Assembly: GCA_960531495.1 (NCBI GenBank)
Contig: OY482863.1
Location: 8,105,500-8,169,499 of the forward strand
Reading direction: 5' to 3'
Source of the DNA: Zeus faber
Taxonomy: Eukaryota > Chordata > Actinopteri > Zeiformes > Zeidae
Length of the DNA: 64,000 bases
The notes under the pieces were generated by a model. That model was given only the letters and a program-made list of their open reading frames with translations. It made no database searches and was not told where the DNA came from. Each line of letters opens with the position of its first letter. Position 1 is the first letter of the stretch. The position numbers were made by a program, and so were the translations under genes. This document shows, piece by piece, positions 24,301-36,285 of the stretch.

Positions 24301-26023
24301 ATATTTCAATAATGTTATTTCTCTCCGTAAAATCATGTGACATCCAGGAGAACGCCAATCCCATATCCCACGGCCCGTCCCTTTTGAGCAGCTGAGCCCC
24401 TCTGAATCCTAACCTGAGGTCTTGGTCACAAGTTGGAAGAGACAGGCAGGTGGGCCGACAGGCGGAGCCCCCAGAGATGCAGCGGTGATGACAAGGTGCC
24501 TTACACCCCTCACCCCACTCCCCCCGCGCAACACGCCCTCCTACCTCCTGGAGGACTGGAGTTGGAAACGTAAAGCAGGGAGGCAGAAATGGCAGCATTT
24601 GACTGAAATCCAGATAGGTAGAGCTGTGTCCATTTTATTGGTTAAACTAAACAGCTTTGTCCATATCTCAGATCGAGGCATACACGTCACAACAGCACAT
24701 GAAACACTTACTTTTATGAAACAAAATAGTGCAAAACACTACCGCTTAAAAATTAAATGTATTCTAGGGTTTAATGAGTTTTACTGTCGTCCCACTGTGT
24801 GTGTGCGGTACAATCTAGTCCGATTAGAGTCAGCGGTGGGTACAGTATTTGTTCGCAAGGGACAATTTTGCCACCCATTTTTCAAGACCTGCCAGAGCCG
24901 ACCGAAGGGAGTGGCACCTGGATTTTTATTATAGCCCGCTTATCTTTCGACTTTTTGTATTCTGATTGTTCCATATTCTATTAGTAGTGACACAGGCGGT
25001 GAGTGACAGCCAGGTGTATTACATTTCACTCTGCGATAGGGCTCTAATCGGGGACAGGCAGTGCCATCCTTGAGCACTGGGCAGGGGAGCTCAACGGAAG
25101 GCTGATAGGCATAATCTTTAAACAGGAGGCATTTATTTCCACAGCTCCGCCGGCCACAACTGTAGCAATTGTTCATGTGAATGGGGATAAAGAGGCGCCG
25201 AGCTGGGGGCAGCAAATCAATTTCAGACGGGTCATGTGCGGAGAGGCGACTATTTAAGGAAGGGAGGTGAGGGAAGCCAGGCCGGGAACAATATCTCCCC
25301 TCCACCCGTGGCCTCTCCAACACCACGTTTGACTGGATGGAGTGTGTCGGGGGAAGACCCAGAGACGGAGCATGCAACTGCAAGTTAGAGTTCAATTTTT
25401 TTGGGGGGGGTGGGTTTAGATTTTAAATAATGGAGGTTTGGCGTAATTAGTCTACCGGTGTTGTGGAAGAAAGTTGTTGGATTGGCGATATCCTGGAGGT
25501 CTATAAATCAATCGATCCCCAATCGATCTCCATCGATTATTCCGCTTCATTTTATCTTATTAATAGCCGATTAATCGGTTATTCAGCTTGCTTTAGACTC
25601 GGATCGGGGCCTCGCGACACAAACACAACACAAGAAGAGACAGGATGGCGAGGGGGGATTGATTCATCGATTGGGGATTCCACGATATCCTGGAGGTCTA
25701 TGGAATAATTTCACCCCCAACAGATTAATTGATTATTCCACTTAATTTTGCCTTTCACAAATACAACACAACAAGAGACGGTACCTCCTCCGCTCGGGTC
25801 ATTAAGCTTCCTTTCATTTTCTTTTATTTCCCCCCTTTTATTTTACCGCCCTTTAAAAAAAACCCAAAGCGCCAAAATCCTTCAAGGGACGTCGCGGAAT
25901 GGCGAATTTAGCCGCCGTGATGCAGCGCATCTTGACATCTCATTTACAGTCCTGTGATTTTGCCAGGTTTCCTCACACCCACATCTATGACTGCACTTGA
26001 CAGGTGGAGAAAAGAGAGAATCG

Positions 26024-26028
<5 letters not shown>
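24301..26028. other. Intergenic, no gene recognised
   Basis: Short ORFs without known motifs. 24980-25330 is repeat-free and balanced in GC, and could be conserved. A sequence ATATCCTGGAGGTCTAT is repeated at 25487-25503 and 25685-25701 with ATCGATTGGGGAT-like words around, a weak direct repeat. Confidence 0.4.
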
Positions 26029-26079
<51 letters not shown>

Positions 26080-26084
26080 AAGAG
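26029..26084. repeat. GA microsatellite
   Basis: (AG)n with two AAAG interruptions. Confidence 0.9.
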
Positions 26085-29000
26085 GTCTCCCAAAGAGAGT
26101 GCTTGAGTGTCAGTCCGGAGGTTATTAAAGCTCTAAGGAATGGCGGTTGCAGGCAGAAGAGCCTACACCATTATGAGTAGCCTGTGGCCGCGTGAGCCGC
26201 CTCAAATGCTAAGGAGTGCTAGGTGATTTAATGATACAAAAAAAACCTTCTCCCTATAGGGATTATCCTTCCGCTGGCGTGGAATCATGGCCTTTTAGTA
26301 TTCCACGTGCTCCACCACTCCTGCTCCTGTATCACCTAGCTGGAAGGTGTCAGGCGCCGCTATCTTTAAGCACTTTGCACCACAGACCATTCGTTTTGTA
26401 CAAAGGTGACAATGGCGGTACGTTTTTATGCTACAAAACAGGCCGTAACCTGTGGTTTCAGCATCTGCAGATTCGCCGGTTGGATTCAAAATGAGACGTT
26501 GCTGTCCGGATAAAAGAAACCCTGGAGATTATCATTTCCTACAAACAAGAGTACACGCAGAAGAGACTTAACATGATAATTACTTCCATGTCCACAGTGT
26601 GATACACTCAACTGTGTGGAGCTCTTTGCCGATGAAGAGGAGCACATCTTTTAAAAGAGGAAAGCAAGCATGCACCAAGAAAATCTATCTCATTCCTGTT
26701 GTGTGCATGTATCATATGCATTTAGCGGCAATTTTCTGAATCCTTCCAGATTCAAGCAGGTTTTGTACCCATTGCATCGCATCGAAATCTGTATGAACAT
26801 GAACATTTTAGGGTACAAATTGAACAAATAAGTAACTTACCACTTGTAATGACTTTGAATGCCTTCCTCAACAGTGCTTATACTACACACCCTTACGGAG
26901 CAAACATATTGAAATATATTGAAAAATATGATTTTCTAGAATTAATCTTTCTATTATTGAGATATATTTAAATATATTTTTTTTGTGTGTTTAAATTTGT
27001 TTTTCATTTCCTTTTACAACAAATGAAAGGTGCAATAATTACTGTATTCTGCAATAAATCTTATCATTATTTGATATATCCCACAAATTGTTTTAAATAT
27101 TGATAATTTCAAAATACCTACGAATGCGATACTAGATGTATTAGGGGATTATATCGTGAAAGCGTTGTGGCAACAGTTTGATTGAGACTTGTCACGAAAA
27201 ACCAATCATTTAATCTTGGCAAAATCACGTTGCACATGGCAAAATCCAGAAACATAGGTCCACTGTATAATAAAGTTTCAATTAGGGGGGGTCGTTTCAG
27301 TGTTTTTTGCTCTTACTCCCTCTGCGAGCGGTGCTAATTCGCGTCCAAACATCGAGTGGGCTACGCGGCTCCGGATTCATTCCTGCGGCATGAATCCGGC
27401 CAGGTTAAAATCCATAACCCGCCTCCGATGCTCTCCCCCCGAGCCGCTGGGCCGCTGGGCGTGATCTGACGTGAGTTTGCATATAGCTCATTCAAGCAGT
27501 CAGTCACTTGTGTGCGTTGGATCACGGTGCGCTATCAACACGTGCGGCCGCTCTGCACACACACATATAAATAAGGTTGGGAATCCACTCGGAATCCCAA
27601 AAAGGTCTCCAGAAGCATGACTGGGCATCACATTATCCTCCCCTACACGGAATACTGAGCATGTAATGGATAAGTGTGGTAGGACAAAAGTGACAAAGAG
27701 AGACTATGAGTGTGTACAATAACACACATGTCAAAACACACAAGACCTTAACAGAATCAAATGTCCTCTAATGAAGTTGGTATACTGTGGTACTACTACG
27801 TAGCTGTCTCCTATATCCTATGTCTCCTGTGTCATATATTTCCAATGGAAATCCCAAAGAAACCTGCTGTTTCTCAACAACCCCTGCCTAGAAACCCAGA
27901 TCCAGATGTGCTGATGGTGATGTCGGGGGCGATTCTCTGCTCCTTGGGACTTCGTTATAACTCAGAGGGGCGTTCCGTTTTTTCGTACGCCCAGCTTCAA
28001 ACAGATTTGCTGCGGCCTCACGGCTCCAGCAAATCTGAGTGAAATCCTCGACAAGGAGAACCCCGTGTGATGTGTGAAATCGAACCGTGCACAAGTGCAC
28101 AAGTCCACCTTGGGAACGCGATGAGCTCATGGTCGTTAAAGGCCATCGGAGGGCGGCCATGAAACCTACACTTGAAGACCGGACGAACCCGCTCCGAGTT
28201 TTCTTCGCGATATACGTTGAACACCCGGTCTGTTCCTGGACCCTCTCAAGGCATTTTGAAAGGGTGACCGTAGAGGAGGCTGGTGTTTCTAGCGGGTGTG
28301 GGCTATACAGGCAACTTTTTAGGAGAAGCCACGAGAAGACACATTGGAATGCAGTGTGACACAAGCCGCCACCACACTAAAACCTTCTTTTCAAATATGT
28401 ACTTTTTCCCTTTGGCCGGGTCCTTGCAGCCGACTCTTAGTGTTAAAAAAATAATAATAAAAATAAAACCCTCGCCCCCCCCCACACCCTCTTGGGAGAC
28501 GTACCCCCCTAGCTGTCGTGAGAGAGGTCCTTATCTCGATGGTCGACAGCTCTACAGGATTAAATATGAAATCTGTGACTGATCCTCGCCTGAAAATCTA
28601 TCTATTTCAATTAGAATGGTCTCCTGTTTGGAAAGGGAAAAGAGCACACATGGGGGTTTGAACAAAATGGTCGCCAATGCGACCCCGAGCTGGATAAGCG
28701 GTTGAGAATACAGATGGATGGATGTGTGGATGGATGAAACGACGTTGCGTCGCGCTGAACGTGATGAGGATCGATATCTTCAGTTAAAAGCATCGTCGGT
28801 CTTTTTCCTTCGTTTGACTGTGGGAAAACACGTCGCAGCAGATAAACACCTACAACTGTTCAAACAACATACCAGTAAATACTGTATCTACCCACTCCGG
28901 GCACCTGTTGCATTGACGGGTTACATACTAAATTAGATAGATAGATGAATTAGATAGTTATCCCGACATAAAATAACTACTTTGGTCACAAGTCTTACAA

Positions 29001-29380
29001 TATTTGATATACGTGTATAAAGTGAATGTGATCTCTTGGGATAATTGGTCTGTTAGTAAGTTAAAGTCTCACTTTGTTTCCTTGGATAAGTATACCAACT
29101 GGCATATACTTGGTCCTCATGGGTCACATGAGATGGTTGCATCACTGCATTATGCACAGGTATACAGTACTAGGTACAGTTTTGGCACTCATTTCATACC
29201 TCAAAGGGAACGATCAGAGATTTTGAATCGGACCGAAACCAGCGTTGGTCCTTGCGTCAGACGAGGAGTGAAACGCCTTCTGAGCTGGGCGGAATATTTC
29301 CGTATCAAATAAGCTTTTTTTCCCCTCACCGTTACAGACTAATATGACGTTGTCTCTAGTTGTGTCCACGACAATTCTCG
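26085..29380. other. Intergenic, no gene recognised
   Basis: No coding motif supported. 26890-27130 is AT-rich. The block 27300-27500 is GC-balanced and repeat-free. 27990-28042 carries an imperfect hairpin with arms CAGATTTGCTG / CAGCAAATCTG. A short GATG/GATA run lies at 28712-28735. Confidence 0.4.
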
Positions 29381-29384
29381 ATCG

Positions 29385-29545
29385 TCTCCAGAACTGAGAG
29401 CGCGTGGTCACGCCCTAATTGATATTCATGAGCTGACTGTTGAGTGACAGCCGCAAACCTGCTCGCCAGCCGACTACAGGTGAGAACTGAAGAGGTTGAC
29501 GTGAAGCGAGGCCGGCTCAAATGGGGTGGGCGTGGTTTCTTAATT
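29385..29545 (-). repeat. Dispersed repeat copy A (partner at 42487-42620)
   Basis: Read on the minus strand this stretch has, in order, AAACCACGCCCAC, TTCTCACCTGTAG, GGCGAGCAGGTTTG, CAGCTCATGAATAT and GCGTGACCACG. The copy at 42.5 kb has the same words in the same order on the plus strand. No terminal repeat or coding part was recognised, so the family is unknown. Confidence 0.7.
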
Positions 29546-29962
29546 AGATGGCTTGATCCGATTGGATGTTTGTAAACGGGTGTATCTGATGACATCATGA
29601 AGGTCAGAAAAAAAGGAGGAGTTTGAAGATATCGCCGGGAAACCATTGACGCGAGAGTTATGGTCAAATTAGCTTCGGCGATTTTCCTCCTCCCCCACCT
29701 CCCCCTTTCACAGCCCGCTTCCCATTCGGCCCGAGAGCCCCCTCCCCCCACCTCCGCCTTCCCCTCCGTACGCTTGCTCCATTTGCTCTGATCGCTGAAG
29801 CGATGGGACAGGAAATGATTAGCATCAAAACAACTCTGGCAAAGGTCACTCAAATCAGGAGAAATTAAATTATTCACCTTGAAAAGAAGCAGAAGTCCTC
29901 GCAACAGATGTGGGAGGTTTAACTGCACTCAACATGATGGAGTGGTTTGTTTGTGAGTGGAG
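29546..29962. other. Intergenic, purine/pyrimidine-biased, no gene seen
   Basis: A C/T-rich stretch at 29680-29770; otherwise no recognised feature. Confidence 0.5.
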
Positions 29963-29985
29963 GCGTGTGTGCGTGTGTGTGTGCG

Positions 29986-30032
<47 letters not shown>

Positions 30033-30033
30033 G

Positions 30034-30065
<32 letters not shown>

Positions 30066-30088
30066 CGTGCGTGCGTGGGTGCGTGCGT
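29963..30088. repeat. GT microsatellite
   Basis: (GT)n with regular GC interruptions. Confidence 0.95.
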
Positions 30089-30257
30089 TTGCTGACTTCT
30101 TTCTCAAACATTTCCATACAGTCGGGAACCGAAAATCACTCACTTTCAAAATACACTGTACCAGCAGGTAATAATATTCTACTTGGTTTTATTTTTAAAT
30201 TCTTCATAGTTTGTTTATTTTATGTCAAAATCAATGCAATGTATATTTTTGTATTAA

Positions 30258-30523
30258 AAGCTTTTGTAACAATATTATTATTATATATATTATATTTATA
30301 TGATATATAAATATAATATATATAATAATAACATGGAATTGTATTATTACATTATATTGTAATAATAATATTATAATTATATACATTATATTTATGCAAT
30401 ATATAAATATATATAATAATAATATTGTTACAAAAGCTATTAAGTTAGATGTTCAGTAAAACGTAGATGATACTAATATTATGTACTATATAATATTAGT
30501 ATTATCTACATTTTACTGAACAT
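30258..30523. repeat. Two AT-rich fold-back structures
   Basis: Outer arms GCTTTTGTAACAATATTATT at 30259 and its reverse complement ending near 30436. A second fold-back follows at 30449-30523, with arms starting ATGTTCAGTAAAA and ending TTTTACTGAACAT, about 33 bp long with two mismatches. They resemble AT-rich MITE or fold-back elements. Confidence 0.75.
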
Positions 30524-31198
30524 TTTAGTTTGTTTTGAAGCCAGGAAAGTTGAAAAGGCCAAAATTCACAGGTGAAGACGAAATGTCCTCTATATGGGAC
30601 ATTCATTTTCAACACCACAACCCAGACACCCCTTAGCAGAAGTAAACTTAGATATTATATTTATATATATATTTTTCCATTGACTTCCAATCAGTCAGAG
30701 GTTTCCTCGTTCCTTAACACTTGGCCCTGACGGCGGGCGCTTGGCTCGCCGGCGATAGTGCTGTAGGAGAAAGTCATCATCGCGGCGCAAGGTCTTTTCT
30801 CAGTTACATCATAGGCAGAAACGTGTGGAGGGGTGGAAAAGGTCACAACGAGAAAATTTTGTTCTATTGTGACAGTGGCGTGACGACCCCCTCCCAGCCC
30901 CCTCACCCCTCTGTGCAGAGGACTCATCAAATGAGCAAATCATTTGGTTGTTAGTGAGGTCTCATGATGTCAGCTACATGGCAGCTCTTGCTGTATTTAT
31001 AGAGTTAGGAAACGTGTAAGTCGTTGTCATACACTTGAGGAGATATAAATTAAACACAGCATAGTGCAGGAGTATTCCATCCTGCACGCGGCATTAAATA
31101 TCCATATTATATTCATAACTTCTGGCAGCGTTGATCCCTCTCATGGTGCCTGTTGCCTTGTTCCCTCTTATTTGCATGTTCTGGAACTCCCGGTTGAT
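30524..31198. other. Intergenic, no gene recognised
   Basis: No domain-bearing ORF and no strong repeat. Confidence 0.5.
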
Positions 31199-31201
31199 TA
31201 A

Positions 31202-31244
<43 letters not shown>
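31199..31244. repeat. AAAT microsatellite
   Basis: (AAAT)n, about 11 units. Confidence 0.95.
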
Positions 31245-31832
31245 AAGAAACAAGGAAGAATGCGTGTCAGAGCAACGCTAAAAGCACAATATCCAATTAC
31301 AGTTGCTAACCCTGATTTTCCCACGGCTCTCGCGCCGCAAATTAGACCTCCCCGAGAATGGACTTCGGGGTGGAAAGGTTCTCAGCGCTAATTGGCGCCT
31401 ACCTTGTTCCAGGAGGGATCACGGTCAAAAGGATTAAGTCGCGGCGATGCCCTTGTGAAACGAGATGCTCTTCATCGCCGTAATTCTGAACGGAATTACA
31501 TTAGTCGAAAGCCCAATCGTAGCAATTCCTCTTTTGAAATAGACGCGGGGAACTATCAGCGATGACATGGTCAGCTTCAATTAACATAACATGACAATCG
31601 GGGGTCCAGTCTTTTCTCCAGTGTCCCCATTACGCATAGTTACGCACGGGGCTTTTTTTTTGTTCCATTCAGTTCGAAATGAGAAAACAGAGAAAAATAA
31701 CTAAATGTACAATAAAAACACACTCCAGCTTGCCTGGGACCACCGGGGCGCACGGGGCTCAGCATAATGGTATGGTCCACTTTAGGGGTGCCTGAAATCG
31801 CATTACGAGATTCCTCGAGGCGTGAATATGGG
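31245..31832. other. Intergenic; candidate conserved non-coding block
   Basis: Repeat-free. 31320-31570 holds GCGCTAATTGGCGCC, GTAATTCTGAACGGAATTAC (a near-palindrome) and CAATCGTAGCAATT, words common in developmental enhancers. Conservation cannot be tested here. Confidence 0.35.
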
Positions 31833-31834
31833 TA

Positions 31835-33438
31835 CCGTATTTTCACGACCATAAGGCGCACCGTACTAAAAGGCGCAGTCTCAGTTATGTGTGCCATTAC
31901 TGTATTTAACACACACATAAGGCGCACCGGATTATAGGGCGCGGGTTTTATATACCGGTACATATCCTCTACTACGTTTAAATACCTCTACTGCGTATTT
32001 AAAAATAGAGCGGGAGCAAAACTGAGTATGTTTGTGCTTTATTCATGTATTTATTACAAAGTATTAATCAAACCCATCGAAGTCATCATCCTCTGTTTCT
32101 GAATTAAACAGCTGCGCTAAATCAGACATGCCAGTTTCCCCTTCTTCGCTGTCAGAGTCACTTTCCGTGCCGTGCGGCTCCTCGGAAATGATGCCGGCTT
32201 TTGCGAAAGCTCGAACAACAGTGCCAGCAGACACGTTAGCCCAAGCATCTACAATCCATCCGCAAACTGTGGCATAACTTGCCCGGCGCTGCCTTCCACT
32301 TTTCGTGAAACTGTGGTCTCCGTCGGTCATCCATCGCTCCCACGCCGCTCGCAGCCTTACTTTGAACGGCCGGTTCACACCGATGTCGAGCGGTTGAAGT
32401 TCCTTTGTCAGACCTCCCGGAATAACAGCAAGCACAGCGTTCATTTGTTTCACCTTGTTTTTCACATCGGCTGTGAGATGGGCACGCATGGAGTCACAGA
32501 TTAACAGCGATGGTGATGCGTGGGAAAAACCACCTGGTCTCCTTACATACACCTCCCTCAGCCACTCTTTCATCATCTCCTCATCCATCCAGCCCTTTTC
32601 ATTTGCCTTAATAACGACTCCAGCTGGAAAAGTCTCTTTAGGCAAAGTCTTTCTCTTAAAAATCACCATAGGCGGCAGTTTCTGTCCATTTGCGTGGCAG
32701 CCAAGCACAACAGTAAACGACGCCTTTTCATACCCTGTTGTGCGTATCGCTACCGTGCTGGTCCCCTTCTTCTCCACCGTGTGATTCACCGGGATGTCGA
32801 AAGTGAGCGGCACCTCGTCCATGTTGGTGATGTGGCTTGGCTGGATGCGTTTGTCGGCGATGTGTTTGCTGCAGTAGGAGTGGAAGCTCGCCAGCTTTTC
32901 ATTATAATCCGCCGGACGTTGCTGCGCTACTGTAGTCCTGGTCCGGATGGAAAAATGGCACCGTTTCATAAAACGAAAGCACCACGACGGACCTCCTTGA
33001 AAATGTTCAATTTTCATTTCTTCCGCTAGCGTTACTGCTTTTAGTCGAACAGTGACCGTCGAAACGCTCGCCCCACTCGTTCTTTGCTCGATGATCCACC
33101 GCTCGAGTCTTTCCTCCAACTCGGGCCACCTCGCCTTATGTCCGCGGAAACTCAGCTGCGTCTTCTTCACCTGTCGGAGTTCGTTTTCCATCTTCCTCCA
33201 CTTCCGAACCATCGATTCATTAATCTTGAATTCTCTCGCGGCTGCTCGATTTCCATGTTCCTCTGCGTAGCTGATAGCCTTCAGTTTAAACTGTGCTTCA
33301 TAGGCGCGTCTCTTTGCCAACGTTAACGTTCTCATGGTGGTCTCAACAACGTCCGCAGTAACAACACACATAGGGCGCGCCGCACATTTTGAGGGAAAAA
33401 AAGGCGTTTATATGCGCCTTCTAGTCGCGAAAATACGG
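31835..33438 (-). mobile_element. pogo/Tigger-type DNA transposon, apparently complete
   Basis: 1604 bp. Left end CCGTATTTTCACGACCATAA and the reverse complement of the right end CCGTATTTTCGCGACTAGAA form terminal inverted repeats that run on into AAGGCGCA. TA flanks both sides (31833-31834, 33439-33440), as expected for pogo elements. Extra AAGGCGCA/GGGCGCG-type words recur inside both ends, possible transposase binding sites. The element carries one uninterrupted transposase ORF on the minus strand. Confidence 0.92.
32064..33371 (-). CDS. pogo/Tigger-like transposase, uninterrupted (POGK-related)
   Basis: 435 codons. Order: a psq/Brk-type helix-turn-helix (about 15-60, with EAQFKLKAISYAEEHGNRAA), a CENP-B-type HTH (about 80-145, ending PSWCFRFMKRCHFSIRTRT), then the DDE superfamily catalytic core. 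Candidate catalytic aspartates are D185 (NMDEVPL), D293 (LLICDSMRAHL) and D329 (LQPLDIGVNRPFK), a D-D-D set as in pogo/Tigger. An acidic tail (400-435) ends the protein. The core closely follows the pattern of the host gene POGK, which came from this family. Enzymes of the family bind the inverted repeats and cut and paste into TA. The start could be codon 1 or Met13; the latter directly precedes the first HTH. All motifs look whole. It is transposon-borne, not a host gene, because it sits 67 and 229 bp from matching terminal repeats. Confidence 0.9.
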   Translation of the reverse strand: MCVVTADVVETTMRTLTLAKRRAYEAQFKLKAISYAEEHGNRAAAREFKINESMVRKWRKMENELRQVKKTQLSFRGHKARWPELEERLERWIIEQRTSGASVSTVTVRLKAVTLAEEMKIEHFQGGPSWCFRFMKRCHFSIRTRTTVAQQRPADYNEKLASFHSYCSKHIADKRIQPSHITNMDEVPLTFDIPVNHTVEKKGTSTVAIRTTGYEKASFTVVLGCHANGQKLPPMVIFKRKTLPKETFPAGVVIKANEKGWMDEEMMKEWLREVYVRRPGGFSHASPSLLICDSMRAHLTADVKNKVKQMNAVLAVIPGGLTKELQPLDIGVNRPFKVRLRAAWERWMTDGDHSFTKSGRQRRASYATVCGWIVDAWANVSAGTVVRAFAKAGIISEEPHGTESDSDSEEGETGMSDLAQLFNSETEDDDFDGFD

Positions 33439-33440
33439 TA

Positions 33441-34373
33441 ATATGTCGTTTACGATTACAGGTAAGAAGGATGTATAAATGTCTCGAACTCCCCGACCTG
33501 TTGATTCGACCTCTTTTAAGGGGGGTCCAAGTCAGACCCTCCAGATCCCCCCGTAATTCAATCTATGAACATGACCCGTCCAAAATTTCAATGTAAAGCA
33601 CTGAGATAGAGGAAGTTGCAAAAGTGGTACCTGTGCTGCATGAGATTCATCCGTGGTGATGACCCCCACGGCGGAAGTGGAGGAGGGATCGACGAGTGCA
33701 CTTGACACCAAAATATTTAACTTTCTCCGAGCCTACCGTGCCTCCACACAAGGGATTAACTGGAACCTTGACTTGGAAGAGAAGGTACGAGTACCGAGCA
33801 CTCACTGCTGAGTACTTGCACACACATATCCAAAATCGGTGTAGGTGGAAACCTTTTCCTCAGCAGTGCAAGTATGATTTATTACGTTCCATGACATCTG
33901 ATGCGGCCTTGTCACTCGATGGCAAAACAATATTAAATGGGCCTCAGTCGTGTCACGAAGGTAATGAATCCTTTCGACGCAGCGTTTAGCCCACGTTGTT
34001 GTGTTTGGTGAACGGAGCAGAATTTGATCCCGGATTGGTTTTCTTATCTCGCCCGCTAACGATTCGCGGAGTAGGAATCCATCTCGGATTTCTGCAGCAG
34101 CCGTCTGAGCGAGGCAATGGATGTCGCTCAGTTTGTAACGCACCCCGGGGGGCGGGAGTCGCCCGATGCTTGACCTCTGCGGCGGAGGATCCGAAAATGG
34201 GATCGGTTCTTCCTTTTCACCTCCTCCCGAAATACATTCAGAAAAGGAGAAGCACAGCTGGCGCTTTACGTTCGGGGAACGTTCAAAGAGGGAAAGGGAA
34301 AGATGCCCGTTTCTCCGGTACCGCCTTTTGGCGAACGACACTTTTCCCATTGCCGGGAGAAAGACCGTTTTTA
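33441..34373. other. Intergenic, no gene recognised
   Basis: No repeat found. The ORFs on both strands at 33.8-34.5 kb have no known domain. Confidence 0.5.
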
Positions 34374-34438
34374 CCAAACACACTGGAACCGCGACACGCC
34401 CCCGACACGGGGGCGTGTCGCGGTTCCAGTGTGTTTGG
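34374..34438. repeat. Perfect 31-bp inverted repeat with 3-nt loop
   Basis: Left arm 34374-34404, from CCAAACACACTGGAACC to ACGCCCCCG; loop ACA; right arm 34408-34438 is the exact reverse complement. GC-rich at the apex. Confidence 0.97.
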
Positions 34439-35647
34439 GAACAAAACAGCAGAGGAGGAAGCGACTTAAACACAAAACTGTAAAACTTGGGGGAAAAAAA
34501 TGAATTTTATCAGCCGTTCAAAAGAATCAGATCTACAGTAGGGAAACATTTCATTGTCCCCCAGGCGGGAAACAAAAAGTCAATAACTTCAGATTTTTGA
34601 TTTTGGATTCTAAATGGTATATGAAATGATCGAATGATACACGGATGTACACGCGTGTCCCGACCCGGGTGTCCCGTTGACATCAGAGCCGATCGGAGGT
34701 GGAGGCAATTAAAACCTGGGACTATTTGCCGGATCATTCAACCTGGGACTGAGGGTCTCACTGGTGACAAATGCCGGTTGTTAGCGGGTGTAACCGGCTT
34801 TTTGGTGCAGTGGGAAAAGGGTTATATGATGAAAATGGTTCAAAGGTGAGTTTCAAGTTGACGTCTATACCTAGCCTAACCCAAGCCCCTTTGAATTTGA
34901 AAGATCTTCACGGCCCACCTGGCGAGCGCAGTGGCTGAGGAACACTGGTTTGAGCGATGATATGTAAATATCAGTTGAATTACCAAAGATTAAATGGATC
35001 TCCATGTATCTGTGCGCATCCCTCGGTCCAGCCTGACTAAACTTCAATTGGCGTTCGACGAGGCTAGTCCTCTAAACGATGTCAAGCGCTCTCGGGTAGC
35101 ATGATTAAAACACTGTTCTGCTGTCAGAAGTGTTATTTTAATGGAATTGGGAAAGGGTTGGTAACAGGTTGATGTCAATTACTCCCATGTTCTTGCTGCC
35201 ATGCCATGCAGTACACCCCACCCCCACCCCCCGTTGTTGTCTGCAACCCTAAATGGCTGATAAAGAAAAGGAAGCAAATACGGAAAAAGGACAAGAACAG
35301 CAACCCTCACGGGTCGAGAGCCCGAGGTTCACTGAGAGTGCCCTCCTGTTCCCGCGATAAGGCGAGCCGGCTGGTGAGACGGGACGCATCGGGAGAGACT
35401 CGTTTGGCCGTGCCCGTAGGAAGGCCCCTAATGTTTTCTGATTACGGCGCGGGGGCGAGAGGGTGGCCAAGGAGACCGTGCAATTATTTACAGCCCTCCG
35501 TCCAGATGCCGCGCCGCGTGGCCCCGGCCCCTTTCGCCTCACGCGCGTTCCAAGGCGCGGCGGCCAGATTCAAGCCGAGGAAAGCGCATCCTTTTGTCTC
35601 TCTGCCAATCGGTTTCTCCGGGGCCGCGTAGCAGACTCCTAACCAGC
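34439..35647. other. Intergenic, GC-rich block at right
   Basis: 34440-35200 has no recognised content. 35280-35640 is GC-rich with many CG dinucleotides (CpG-island-like), but no gene start could be supported on either strand. Confidence 0.4.
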
Positions 35648-35685
35648 CCTTCGAGGAAGAGGAGGAGGAGGAGGAGGAGGAGGGA
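35648..35685. repeat. GAG/GGA microsatellite
   Basis: (GAG)n on the plus strand. Confidence 0.9.
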
Positions 35686-35847
35686 GGTTTGGAATAGAAG
35701 ACGGAAGAAGACCAAATTTTCGGGAAGCGTCCTCTGCGGTGACCCAGAGCAGCCGTTTAGGAATGCAGTGTGATGTCCCCTCTGGCACACACGCGCTCTG
35801 CCTCGCCAATTAGAGGTCGGGGGAAAGAGGATAGAGCTGCGGCGTCC

Positions 35848-35890
35848 TCCACCTCCACCTCCACCTCCACCTCCGCCGCCGCCGCCGCTG
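35848..35890. repeat. CACCTC tandem repeat joined to a GCC run
   Basis: (CACCTC)n at 35848-35873 followed by (GCC)n at 35873-35890. Confidence 0.9.
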
Positions 35891-36150
35891 CAGAGTGGCG
35901 CGTTGGATGCATGATGTCATTGTTTCAGGGAGAGACGGACGTGATGTCGTCAGACCGCGAAGCGCACGTGGGGGAAGAAAAAGGGCAAAGGGTTTCGCAC
36001 CCGAAGCCATTCTTTTACACGAAAAAAACTAAACTCATTTCTACCAATTCAAACACATTTCTTCCATGTGAATAATATTCAAAATAGTTCATACACATTT
36101 TTTAAATATTTTGCTATGTTTATCGCTGCTTTATTTCTTCCTGTATTTAT
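35891..36150. other. Intergenic, no gene recognised
   Basis: GC falls from left to right; no feature recognised. Confidence 0.4.
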
Positions 36151-36171
36151 TTATTTATGATTATTTTTTGT

Positions 36172-36285
36172 CCATTATTTTTTATAGCACCTTTCTTTCA
36201 CCACATGCAACTCAAAGGGCTTTACATTAATTGAAGGCAATCAAATTGTAAAACGCAAACAAGCATGAAATGCATTAAATAGGAA
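36172..36285 (+). repeat. Possible dispersed repeat (SINE-like tail words)
   Basis: TATAGCACCTTTCTTTCACC, CAACTCAAAGGGCTTTACAT and CAAATTGTAAAACGCAAAC follow a pattern I associate with fish interspersed repeats. No Pol III box or target duplication seen; family not identified. Confidence 0.35.

Noticed and set aside
24422-24934. 170-codon open frame
   Set aside because: No recognisable domain, no splice or promoter context; probably chance.
32172-33326. Plus-strand open frames over the Tigger transposase
   Set aside because: Antisense shadows of the minus-strand transposase.
35280-35640. CpG-island-like block as a gene start
   Set aside because: No exon with a known domain or a splice donor in frame was found on either strand.
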